A stretch of 48,050 bases of DNA from Nostoc sp. FACHB-152 (lineage in GTDB: Bacteria; Cyanobacteriota; Cyanobacteriia; Cyanobacteriales; Nostocaceae), in assembly GCF_014697475.1 (NCBI RefSeq), contig NZ_JACJRV010000054.1, positions 1 through 48,050 on the forward strand. Direction: 5' to 3'. The notes beneath the pieces are model-generated. The model was not told the origin of the DNA and did no database searches. It saw only the letters and a list, made by a program, of their open reading frames with translations. The translations under genes and the position numbers were made by a program. This document shows, one piece after another, positions 1-7,660 of this stretch (positions within the stretch are counted from its first letter, which is position 1; each line of letters starts with the position of its first letter).

Positions 1-99
1 CTGCAACTATTTTTTCGCGCAGATCGATTGAATATGCTTTCATAAAAAGATAATATTTTTATTCTTATTAACTGTACCCCATAACAGCAGGAAGTGCTG
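1..99 (-). mobile_element. Left end of an IS630-family insertion sequence with transposase start (cut by window edge)
   Basis: Read on the minus strand, an ATG at 43 opens a frame running off the window edge whose 14 complete codons give MKAYSIDLREKIVA. This is the typical N-terminus of cyanobacterial IS630/Tc1-like transposases, the DNA-binding start of a cut-and-paste enzyme. Upstream of it, from about 99, the sequence reads CAGCACTTCCTGCTGTTATG, which resembles an IS630 terminal inverted repeat. It abuts a TA at 100-101, the dinucleotide that IS630 elements target and duplicate. The neighbouring alcohol dehydrogenase loses all family similarity exactly here. Only one end of the element is visible, so the other terminal repeat and the intactness of the transposase cannot be judged. 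Confidence 0.75.
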
Positions 100-573
100 T
101 AATAGCGGTGCGACAGCTGGAAGATCCAACTTTTCAGAAACGTGTAGCACGTAATTTTCATCTACAACTATCTGATTAGAATAGCCACCATAAGTAATTT
201 TTCCTGTCTGTTTCTCTGGGCTGTTGTAGGTAAAAATAATTTCGTTATCACAGAATTGCTCGAAACCTGCACGGCAATTCGGACAGGTACGGCAAGAATC
301 TACCATACAACCAACCCCAGCTGCGTCGCCTACCTTGAATTTGGAAACTTGATCACCAACCTTAACTACACGGCCTACAATCTCATGTCCAGGCACGACA
401 GGATAAACCGTATTCTGCCATTCGTTACGGGCTGTATGCAAATCTGAGTGACACACACCGCAGTAAATAATCTCGATTTGTACATCGTGTGGGCCTGGCT
501 CTCTTCGCTCAAAATTAAATAAGCCCAGTGGTGTAGTTGCACTGGAGGCTGCATATCCAACGATCTTGCTCAT
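100..573 (-). pseudogene. Zinc-dependent alcohol dehydrogenase (YahK/cinnamyl-alcohol type), 3' half cut off by an IS
   Basis: The gene begins at 573 and encodes 158 recognisable residues of a medium-chain, NADP-type zinc alcohol/aldehyde dehydrogenase. The catalytic-zinc segment YCGVCHSD (C38) and GHE (H63, E64) are present, as are the four structural-zinc cysteines C94, C97, C100 and C108. Family members are about 350 residues, so the nucleotide-binding Rossmann domain is missing. After the codons for ..APLL the frame enters IS630 terminal sequence, adds 19 unrelated residues and stops at 40-42. That stop overlaps the transposase start. The gene is therefore interrupted and the product, if made, would be inactive. 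The remainder may lie beyond the IS outside the window. Confidence 0.85.
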
Positions 574-832
574 AGACTCAGATCCTTTTTACTTTTACTG
601 TGTTTCGCAGGTCAATAAGTAGTTATGTATTGTCAGGATAGAATGTAACGACGAACGGAATTATTACATAAATAAAAAAAAGAGACAGCTTGCTCTCGGT
701 AGAGTGATAATTAGCTTTTATTGTGTAAGTGTCTGGTTTTACAAATTGCTTGAGATCCAATGGCAATATTTGAGAAGTACTTATGTATTAATTTGATAGA
801 AAATAAGTATGAGCATTTAAAAACAATTTAAT

Positions 833-2160
833 ATGAAGCGATCGCAAGCGTATATTTATTTAGTACCAATACTCACGGCATTAACAATTAGTAATACTGC
901 GAACTTAGCATTAGCTGGCGGATTTACCTTAAATGAACAAAATGTCAAAAACATGGGCAATGGCTTCGCTGGAAGTGCAGCTAATGTTGATGATGTTAGT
1001 GCTATTTTTTCTAATCCTGCTGGGTTGACTCACTTAACAGGCAATTCATTTACTGGATCTACATTTGTAATTTTTCCTACAGTAAGATTTAAAAATCAGG
1101 GTTCGACAGTTTTCACCGGTGCGCTGTTGACAGGGGGTAATGGTGGAGAAGCTGGTGTTGATATTGTCGTCCCAAATCTCTACACAGCTTGGAGTCTTTC
1201 AGATACGCTGAAAGTCGGTATCGGCGTTAATGTGCCGTTTGGTTTGGCAACTAAATATCACAATGATTGGGTGGGACGTTACCAAGCTGTAGAGTCTAGA
1301 CTTGCCACAATTAATATAAACCCCACAGTGGCAGCTAAATTATCAGATATAGCGGTTCTCAGTTGGGTGCGGGTTTGAATGTACAGTATGCAGAGGCGAC
1401 ACTTTCTAACGCCATTGACTTTGGTTTAATCGGGCGGAGTGCAGGCTTACCTACTCAACCACAACAAGCAGATGGTTTTGTTAAAGTGACTGGTTCTGAT
1501 TGGAGTGTAGGTTATAACTTGGGGGTGATGTACGAACCCAGCAAACGCACCCGCATAGGTTTAAGTTATCGTTCTCCAATTACCCAAGACATTCGGGGGA
1601 ATGCAGACTTCACTGTTCCAACCAGCCTTCAGGTACTTAGATCTACGGGTCAGTTTACAGATACTGGTGCTAAGGCTGTTTTAAATCTTCCTGATACCCT
1701 ATCACTTGCTGTATACCAAGAATTGAGTCCCCGTGTTTCTGTTGTTGGCGATGTTACTTGGACAAATTGGAGTCGCTTTAAGGAATTACGCGTTGAGTTT
1801 GATAACCCTAGACAACCAGATAGTGTACAACCAGAGAACTGGCAAGATACCTATCGTTTTGGAGTTGGTGTAAACTACGCTGTGAACGATAATTTAACAT
1901 TGCGGACTGGTGTTACCTTCGACCCCAGTCCAATTAAAGACGAATTTGTTACTCCTAGATTACCAGGTGGCGATCGCACTGTGGTAGGGGTTGGTGCTAG
2001 TTACCGTCCTTCCAAGTCCTTCAGCTTTGATGTTGCTTATAGCCATGTTTTCTCGGAAGACAGCCCCATCAACCAGTCCAGCACAACCACTGGTACAGTC
2101 AAAGGTGAATTTGAAAGTTCAGTTGATGTTGTGGGAGTCCAAGTGAATTGGCAGTTTTAG
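833..2160 (+). pseudogene. OmpP1/FadL-family outer-membrane transport protein, split by a frameshift
   Basis: Two overlapping frames together make one FadL/OmpP1 (Toluene_X) protein of about 440 residues. Family members are outer-membrane beta-barrels that take up hydrophobic molecules such as long-chain fatty acids. The first part (833-1378) starts with a signal peptide ending in ALAGG and the family's N-terminal hatch region, including FSNPAGL. The second part (from about 1352 to 2160) continues with GAGLNVQY and barrel strands and ends in the outer-membrane signature WQF. The shift lies at about 1345-1352. Adding one A to make GATAATAGC would restore LSDNSGSQLGAGLN. All else looks conserved, so the lesion is recent or a sequencing error. 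The gene is monocistronic with AT-rich upstream DNA. Confidence 0.8.
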
Positions 2161-2249
2161 CCATATACTCAGAACAAGCGATCGCTTTGAATTGTCTCAT
2201 GAAATTATCAGGCGATCGCTATCTCGAAACTGACTGAGAATAACGAAAC

Positions 2250-2489
2250 CTACTGCTGAGTTTGGATTTTCTCTAATAATTCTTCATCCGAGTAAGTCGA
2301 ATACCATTCACCTTGTAGCTTCAACCTCACTGACTGTGCGCCGCCGCTTGGTGTACAAACAACCCAATAAGTATCGGGTTCACCTTTGACTTGCGCTGCA
2401 TCTTGATTTTCTGTGCTGTCAGAAAGTCCGGAAAATGCTTGGACACAATTCCAGGTAGTGCCATCGGCAGATGTAACTTCTCGTTCCAT
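2250..2489 (-). CDS. Small hypothetical protein (79 aa)
   Basis: A 79-residue acidic soluble protein with no membrane segment or signal peptide. It has several tryptophans and a C-terminal acidic helix-like stretch (DEELLEKIQ). I do not recognise a named domain. The start at 2489 lies 15 bases after the stop of the aspartoacylase gene on the same strand, so the two are likely co-transcribed with this gene second. Short conserved proteins of this kind occur next to metabolic genes in cyanobacteria, but no function can be given. Coding is supported by the tight spacing and by codon use like that of the neighbours. Confidence 0.65.
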   Translation of the reverse strand: MEREVTSADGTTWNCVQAFSGLSDSTENQDAAQVKGEPDTYWVVCTPSGGAQSVRLKLQGEWYSTYSDEELLEKIQTQQ

Positions 2490-2504
2490 ATCTCATTCCT
2501 AAAA

Positions 2505-3383
2505 CTAAATTTCCAGTATTTTCTGTTGGGTTAAACACATAGCGATGCCCTTTTCATAATAGGCAGCTTCGTTAATAAAAATGGGATAAACTGTAGATGT
2601 GCCTTCATAGGCTATCGCTTTCCCATCAAAAGTTAAAAATATCGGCTCACCAGGGTTAAGTGGCTCGTAATCTCGAAACTGAAGTTGCGGGTGAATCATT
2701 GCTTGAATCTCTCCATCTTCATTTCTCGGATAATCTATAACTTCCGTAGATTGATAAAATGTCAGCTTCCTGTTTTTTTGTTCGCTTAAACCTTGATTGT
2801 AACTTTCTATATAGTCTAAAACTTGATAAATTAAGGCTTCAGTTTTTTGAAATAACTCAGCATTTAAGACTGCCTGCGCTACAGGCCCTACTTCAATAGC
2901 AAAACCCAATTCAGATATAGAACAAAGATAGTTAAAGTTTTTTGTAGGTTGAGAATAACAAACTCTCACTTCGGGATTAATTGCACTTAATTCCGCAGCT
3001 AATTGTAATAAGAATGGATGTTGACTTTTTAAAATAATAGTTAACTGCATATTTGCAGTTGAACTATGCAAATCAATAATAACCTGCTGTTGATTTTGAC
3101 TTTCTTCTTTGAGCAAAGAATAAATATTTTTTGCCAAAACATCTTCATAACTAGCAAGTTGCGGATTTTGTAAGTCTGCCTTGGCAAAGCAACGATTTAA
3201 ATCTTTATCGATATACCTTCTAGCGGCTGCAAACGCTTTAGGATTACTCAAGAAAACGCGACTATCAAAACTGGAACGTTGAATCAGGTTTGGAAACTGA
3301 TCAAACTTTTTCCCCAGATATATACCTGTAAATTCATTGCCATGTGTGCCAGTAGCAATTACCACTGAATTGATATTTCCCAT
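2505..3383 (-). CDS. Aspartoacylase / succinylglutamate desuccinylase family
   Basis: A 292-residue zinc carboxypeptidase-fold hydrolase. Motifs in order are GTHGNE (H14 and E17, two zinc ligands), DLNR at 61-64 (substrate carboxylate binding), DLHSS with H106 as third zinc ligand, and IEVGP with E164 in the position of the general base. This pattern and the length match aspartoacylase (N-acyl-aspartate amidohydrolase), which splits N-acetyl-aspartate to acetate and aspartate. The physiological substrate in cyanobacteria is not established, and other N-acyl amino acids are possible. It is cytoplasmic with no signal peptide. It leads a probable two-gene unit with the 79-residue protein downstream. 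Confidence 0.85.
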   Translation of the reverse strand: MGNINSVVIATGTHGNEFTGIYLGKKFDQFPNLIQRSSFDSRVFLSNPKAFAAARRYIDKDLNRCFAKADLQNPQLASYEDVLAKNIYSLLKEESQNQQQVIIDLHSSTANMQLTIILKSQHPFLLQLAAELSAINPEVRVCYSQPTKNFNYLCSISELGFAIEVGPVAQAVLNAELFQKTEALIYQVLDYIESYNQGLSEQKNRKLTFYQSTEVIDYPRNEDGEIQAMIHPQLQFRDYEPLNPGEPIFLTFDGKAIAYEGTSTVYPIFINEAAYYEKGIAMCLTQQKILEI

Positions 3384-3411
3384 AATTTTTAGAGATTGTT
3401 TAGAGCTATTA

Positions 3412-3725
3412 CCTTTCGTTGTAATTTAACTAGGAGTTCTTGAAGCTGGTTTTAAGTTTCTTCTAATTGCTGTTGTCGTGCAGGTGCGAATTCTTCTAGT
3501 GTGGAATATTGCTTCTTATTTTCGTCATGCCAATAAAACCATTCCTGTGTTATTCCTTAATCAGTTAGGCGATCGCATCAAATACTTAAATCAACTTCTG
3601 GTATCCAAATTTTATCGCCAGATTTTAAAACACATTTTCCATTAACTAGGCAATAAACTTCAAAATTTTGGTGCTTACGGCGCAATCTTGTTGGCGCGTA
3701 AACTACATAATATAATACTCTAACT
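3412..3725 (-). pseudogene. Uma2-family (DUF820) C-terminal remnant
   Basis: On the minus strand one frame reads VYAPTRLRRKHQNFEVY, then KSGDKIWIPEVDLSI, then after two stop codons GITQEWFYWHDENKK and a Gln/Glu-rich tail, all in the same frame. This is the C-terminal half of a cyanobacterial Uma2-family (PD-(D/E)XK nuclease-like) protein with its usual coiled-coil tail. No N-terminal half precedes it, there is no start codon, and at least three in-frame stops are present (after VDLSI, RLTD and LEET). It fills most of the otherwise empty gap between the aspartoacylase and the membrane protein gene. Confidence 0.7.
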
Positions 3726-3748
3726 AAGCATAATCTAAGTTTTTCTGT

Positions 3749-4492
3749 TTAACTAACCTGAGTTTGACGTTGTAAGCGTCTTTTTAAACTACATAAACCA
3801 ATAGCTGGTACAACTCCGAGAATAATTGCTGTAAATCCTTGTTGGCTGCCATACAATATTGCTTCAGGAATAAAATTCTGTACAAAAGATAGTAACCAAA
3901 CTAACAAACTAATCAATAAGAAAGCAACGGAAGGAACAAAAATCCACCACCAAGCTTTGATGGTATAACGTCGCAGTACTAACCATTGAATCAAACCCAA
4001 CCAAATGCCTGAAAAAATATAAGCAATTGTTGATAAAAATCCAAAGATAATCACTAACTCAGGAGATAAAGTTTCATTAAGAGAACTGGCAATTGCAGAA
4101 ATATAATTAATCCAAGCTGTAGCAACACAGTCAGCAGTTAGCCAACCTATGCTAGTAGCAATTGTCCATTGCCAACCAGATAGATAGCGACGTATAACCA
4201 GTGCTTGGTCAGCAGCAAAAACTACAGCAAACACAATATTGCTGAGTAATCTAATCCCATAGCTCCATGTTTGCAATTGTAAAGACCCAGGTGCAAAAAG
4301 ACTTTGTGTGAGAATTCTTTCGATCGCCAGACTAAAAACGCCACCCACCACCCAACCCAAAACTGTCATAAAAGTAAACAATAGAAAAAACCTGCGACGT
4401 TGGGAACGTGGTATTAATAATTTCCCTGGTGCGGAATTGCTATTAGTAGCTGCAACATTAGAAGGATTTGGATTATTAGAATCAGTTTGCAT
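3749..4492 (-). CDS. Polytopic membrane protein of unknown function (247 aa)
   Basis: A 247-residue protein with an Asn/Ser-rich soluble N-terminus of about 35 residues, including the basic stretch RSQRRR, followed by five or six hydrophobic segments (roughly 35-60, 80-100, 110-135, 145-175, 185-210 and 220-238). A basic C-terminal tail follows. I do not recognise the family; similar small multi-pass proteins are common in Nostoc genomes with no assigned role. It is transcribed alone, divergently from hemE with 95 bases between the two starts, so the two may share a promoter region. No catalytic motif is visible. Confidence 0.65.
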   Translation of the reverse strand: MQTDSNNPNPSNVAATNSNSAPGKLLIPRSQRRRFFLLFTFMTVLGWVVGGVFSLAIERILTQSLFAPGSLQLQTWSYGIRLLSNIVFAVVFAADQALVIRRYLSGWQWTIATSIGWLTADCVATAWINYISAIASSLNETLSPELVIIFGFLSTIAYIFSGIWLGLIQWLVLRRYTIKAWWWIFVPSVAFLLISLLVWLLSFVQNFIPEAILYGSQQGFTAIILGVVPAIGLCSLKRRLQRQTQVS

Positions 4493-4587
4493 ATTAAGTT
4501 AAGTAAAGCAAGCCTTCTGAAAAAGCGTAATCTCAGAATGATAAGCTAAACATTGACATAACAAAGTGACTTAGGATGAAGTGTTAA

Positions 4588-5649
4588 ATGGGTGTTTCCT
4601 CAACGGCTCCTCATCTCCTGCGGGCTGCTCGTGGTGAAATAGTAGATCGTCCCCCCGTATGGATGATGCGACAAGCGGGACGATATATGAAGGCGTACCG
4701 AGACTTAAGGGAAAAGTATCCTTCATTTCGCGATCGCTCCGAAATTCCTGAAGTAGCGATTGAAGTATCCCTGCAACCTTGGAAAGCCTTCCAGCCGGAC
4801 GGAGTGATTTTATTTTCCGACATCGTAACTCCATTGCCTGGTTTAGGCATTGATATGGACATTGCGGAAGGTAAAGGGCCAATCATTCATTCGCCCATTC
4901 GCACTCAAGCACAAATTGATAGCCTGCATAATTTAGATCCAGAGGCGGCTCTACCGTTTATTAAACCCATATTGCAGGCGTTGCGCCAAGAAGTGGGCAA
5001 CAAATCAACAGTATTAGGCTTTGTCGGTGCGCCGTGGACGTTAGCTGCTTATGCAGTCGAAGGAAAAGGTTCTAAAACCTATTCCATCATCAAAAACTTG
5101 GCCTTCTCAGACCCGGCAATTTTACACCAACTGCTGACAAAATTGGCAGATGCGATCGCTGTTTACGCCCGTTACCAAATTGACTGCGGCGCGCAAGTAG
5201 TGCAAATGTTCGATTCTTGGGCGGGACAATTAAGCCCACAAGATTACGATACCTTTGCCCTACCCTATCAGCAACGAGTATTCCAACAAGTCAAGCAAAC
5301 CCACCCCGACACCCCGCTAATTCTGTTGGTTAGCGGTAGTGCAGGCGTATTGGAAAGAATGGCTCAATCTGGTGCTGATATTGTCACCGTCGATTGGACT
5401 GTAGACATGGCCGATGCTCGCGCCAGATTAGGCAAGCACATGAAAGTGCAAGGTAATCTTGATCCTGGTGTACTCTACGGTTCCAAAGAGTTCATCCGCG
5501 ATCGCATTTATGATACCGTTCGCAAAGCTGGCAATTGGGGTCATATCCTCAACCTCGGTCATGGTGTACTACCAGATACACCAGAAGAAAACGTCGCTTT
5601 CTTCTTTGAAACAGCCAAGCAACTCAGTACCGCAGCACTGGTGAGTTAA
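4588..5649 (+). CDS. hemE: Uroporphyrinogen III decarboxylase
   Basis: HemE removes four acetate carboxyl groups from uroporphyrinogen III to give coproporphyrinogen III, in the shared path to haem, chlorophyll and phycobilins. The 353-residue length is normal for the family. Signature segments include [14 protein letters not shown] near residue 22, with the substrate-binding Arg, [12 protein letters not shown] (the conserved Asp that holds the pyrrole nitrogens), [11 protein letters not shown] and the C-terminal [15 protein letters not shown] with its conserved His. The ATG at 4588 starts directly at the conserved N-terminus. The gene contains internal HIP1 sites like its neighbours. It stands alone and is followed by a strong hairpin. 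Confidence 0.97.
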   Translation: MGVSSTAPHLLRAARGEIVDRPPVWMMRQAGRYMKAYRDLREKYPSFRDRSEIPEVAIEVSLQPWKAFQPDGVILFSDIVTPLPGLGIDMDIAEGKGPIIHSPIRTQAQIDSLHNLDPEAALPFIKPILQALRQEVGNKSTVLGFVGAPWTLAAYAVEGKGSKTYSIIKNLAFSDPAILHQLLTKLADAIAVYARYQIDCGAQVVQMFDSWAGQLSPQDYDTFALPYQQRVFQQVKQTHPDTPLILLVSGSAGVLERMAQSGADIVTVDWTVDMADARARLGKHMKVQGNLDPGVLYGSKEFIRDRIYDTVRKAGNWGHILNLGHGVLPDTPEENVAFFFETAKQLSTAALVS

Positions 5650-5658
5650 CTACCTTTG

Positions 5659-5694
5659 TGTCTTTGTGGTAACAATTTTTTAACCACAAAGACA
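5659..5694 (+). terminator. 12-bp stem hairpin after hemE
   Basis: A perfect inverted repeat, TGTCTTTGTGGT at 5659-5670 and ACCACAAAGACA at 5683-5694, encloses a 12-base AT-rich loop nine bases after the hemE stop. The stem is long enough to end transcription, though the downstream T tract is weak. The words resemble the CTTTGTG-type dispersed palindromes common in Nostoc intergenic regions, so it may be a repeat element serving as terminator. It separates hemE from the hicBA pair. Confidence 0.55.
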
Positions 5695-5726
5695 TAATAA
5701 TTGCATTGCTGACACATCTATTTTTT

Positions 5727-5936
5727 ATGAAAACTTTTACAGCAATCATAGAACGTGATCCCGATACAAATCTATATGTTGGGTACGTTCCTGGTTTTCC
5801 TGGGGCGCATTCTCAAGGTGAAACATTGGATGAGTTAAACGAAAATTTGCGTGAAGTAATTGAGATGCTACTGGAAGATGAAAATTTAGCTTTTGATACC
5901 GAGTTTGTCGGTACACAGCAAATTGTAATTCGATAA
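5727..5936 (+). CDS. hicB: HicB-family antitoxin
   Basis: A 69-residue HicB-type protein, starting at the ATG at 5727 (MKTFTAII); an earlier in-frame start would only add a non-conserved leader. The partly degraded RNase-H-like HicB fold is recognisable from the strand order, with YVGYVPGFPGAHSQGET and the following helix DELNENLREVIEMLL. HicB proteins neutralise the HicA RNase, and some also repress their own operon. This short form has no added C-terminal DNA-binding domain. The gene precedes the HicA gene by three bases, the antitoxin-first order common in cyanobacteria, which implies co-transcription. Confidence 0.85.
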   Translation: MKTFTAIIERDPDTNLYVGYVPGFPGAHSQGETLDELNENLREVIEMLLEDENLAFDTEFVGTQQIVIR

Positions 5937-5939
5937 ATA

Positions 5940-6164
5940 ATGAGCAACATTCCCGTTCTCAAACCTCAAGAAGTTGTTAGGATTTTGGAAAATCTTGGCT
6001 TTGTTGAGGTGCGTCAGAAGGGTTCACATAAACAATTCCGTCATTCGGATGGACGAGGTACAACAGTTCCATTTCATAAAGGTAAAGACATATCACCAAG
6101 GTTGCTAAGACAAATTGCTATTGATATTAATTTGACAATTGAGGAAATGTTAGAGGCACGATAA
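5940..6164 (+). CDS. hicA: HicA-family mRNA interferase toxin
   Basis: A 74-residue HicA/YcfA-type protein with the double-stranded-RNA-binding-like fold. The N-terminal helix and strand LENLGFVEVRQKGSHKQF carry the family's catalytic histidine (H30 in GSHKQF). The sequence continues with the strand TTVPFHKGKDISPRLLRQI, the usual ending of active HicA. HicA cleaves mRNA and arrests growth unless bound by HicB. Length is normal and no residue looks lost, so the toxin is probably intact. It is translated three bases after hicB, and the pair lies between hemE and an epimerase gene with AT-rich spacers. Confidence 0.85.
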   Translation: MSNIPVLKPQEVVRILENLGFVEVRQKGSHKQFRHSDGRGTTVPFHKGKDISPRLLRQIAIDINLTIEEMLEAR

Positions 6165-6219
6165 ACTCTAATGCGGAACAATTAATCTTATTTTTAAATC
6201 TTAAATTAAAAAACTTACT

Positions 6220-7176
6220 ATGAGTCAAAAAAGAATATTAGTCACAGGTGCAAGCGGTTGCATCGGTCACTATATCTCAGAAGCATTAATTCAAAATACA
6301 AATTACGAACTATTTTTACTAGTTAGGAACCCCAATAAACTGCAAGTTAATACGCAATATCGTCCAGGTGTCACCGTCTTGCAAGGCGATATGCAGGAAA
6401 TTAAACGCTTTGCGGATTTGTTATCCACCATTGATATAGCAGTTCTCACAGCAACAGCTTGGGGCGGCGACATTACTTATGATATTAATGTCACAAAAAC
6501 ACTAGAATTGCTCAGTTTGCTAGATCCAGAACGCTGCCAACAGGTAATCTACTTTTCCACAGCTAGTGTGTTAGATAACAAAAATCAACCACTCAAAGAA
6601 GCAGGAGAAATTGGAACAGATTATATTGGTTCAAAATATCAATGCTTGCATGAAAAAGAAAAATTAGCGATCGCACCTAAAATTACCACAGTCTTTCCCA
6701 CCTTAGTGTTAGGCGGTGATGCCAACAAACCCTATTCGCATCTCACCTCTGGTATACCCGAAGTTACAAAATATATTAACTTAATTCGTTTTTTGCAAGC
6801 AGACGGTAGTTTTCACTTTATCCACGGAAAAGATATCGCTACCGTGGTGCAATATTTAATCGAACATCCACCCCAAACAGAGGAACAACGCAAATTAGTT
6901 TTGGGTCAAGAAAGACTCACCGCCAACCAAGCAATAGAAGAAACCTGCGCTTATCTGGACAAAAAAATTTATTTTCGCATTCCGCTATCCATATCATTAG
7001 CCAATTTGATTATTGCCGTGTTCCGCATTCAAATGGCTGCTTGGGATAGATTCTGCATGAACTATCGCCATTTTACATATAAAAATGCCGTCAACCCTGC
7101 TAGTTTTGGCTTGCCAAATTATTGTGCAACTATGACTGATGTTTTGAAAATTAGTGGGGTGCCGAGAAAAAAATAG
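6220..7176 (+). CDS. NAD(P)-dependent epimerase/dehydratase (extended SDR)
   Basis: A 318-residue extended short-chain dehydrogenase/reductase. The dinucleotide-binding motif TGASGCIG occupies residues 9-16. An STAS-like active-site serine region (FSTASVL) and the catalytic pair in DYIGSKYQC (YxxxK) are present. The C-terminal half has FIHGKDIATVVQYLI, typical of the family's substrate-domain edge. Substrate cannot be predicted: members act on nucleotide sugars, steroids or flavonoid-like compounds. No glycosyltransferase or sugar-nucleotide genes are nearby, so context gives no help. The ATG at 6220 is preceded by AT-rich sequence without a clear ribosome-binding site. Confidence 0.8.
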   Translation: MSQKRILVTGASGCIGHYISEALIQNTNYELFLLVRNPNKLQVNTQYRPGVTVLQGDMQEIKRFADLLSTIDIAVLTATAWGGDITYDINVTKTLELLSLLDPERCQQVIYFSTASVLDNKNQPLKEAGEIGTDYIGSKYQCLHEKEKLAIAPKITTVFPTLVLGGDANKPYSHLTSGIPEVTKYINLIRFLQADGSFHFIHGKDIATVVQYLIEHPPQTEEQRKLVLGQERLTANQAIEETCAYLDKKIYFRIPLSISLANLIIAVFRIQMAAWDRFCMNYRHFTYKNAVNPASFGLPNYCATMTDVLKISGVPRKK

Positions 7177-7179
7177 AGC

Positions 7180-7468
7180 GAATCAGGTTATTGGGTAAAA
7201 TGAAGCCAGTTGAGGAATCAAAAGGTTTACCTGATTCACAAGCATTCCCCCACTACAGGTATAGTTCTCCAGTCATATTCGCATTGCTTCGCCCAGTTTC
7301 CCAGCCTGTTGGCGAATTCAGGATTAACTATCCTTTTGCGGTTCTTTCCAGTCGCCAATCTCGGTTAGCGGCGGCTAATGCGGCAAACTGTTCCTGGGTG
7401 ACATACAATGCGATCTCCTTGGGTAACTCAATCGATAAGGTTTCTGAGTTAGCAGGTATCTTTACCAT
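7180..7468 (-). pseudogene. Uma2-family (DUF820) N-terminal remnant
   Basis: On the minus strand an ATG at 7468 opens MVKIPANSETLSIELPKEIA, followed by YVTQEQFAALAAANRDWRLE and RTAKG, then a stop. The same frame continues with LILNSPTGWETGRSNAN, LYL, a second stop, and GKPFDSSTGFILPNN. This is the N-terminal part of a Uma2 protein with two in-frame stops. It ends beside the epimerase stop codon at 7176, so the C-terminal half is gone. A 133-codon open frame on the plus strand across this region is only its antisense shadow. A GAGG-like site precedes the start. Confidence 0.75.
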
Positions 7469-7660
7469 CTTGACCTCTTGCTTACATCATCAAGAATCGC
7501 GGGTCATCCTATTTTTTCAATCAGGCACACAATATTTTCTAGTTAATAATTGCACAGTCAAAACCATTAACGGTAAGCTAAAGCCAACATAGTAAAAAGT
7601 CAATAAGTAATTATTTTCGTTAGAGTGAGATAACAATCAAAGTGTGAGGATTGCTACTAC

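Noticed and set aside
4571-4886. Antisense frames over hemE
   Set aside because: They are shadows of the hemE codons; hemE is unmistakable.
7191-7592. 133-codon open frame on the plus strand
   Set aside because: It lies antisense to a clear Uma2 remnant, and its own product has no sensible composition or ribosome-binding site.
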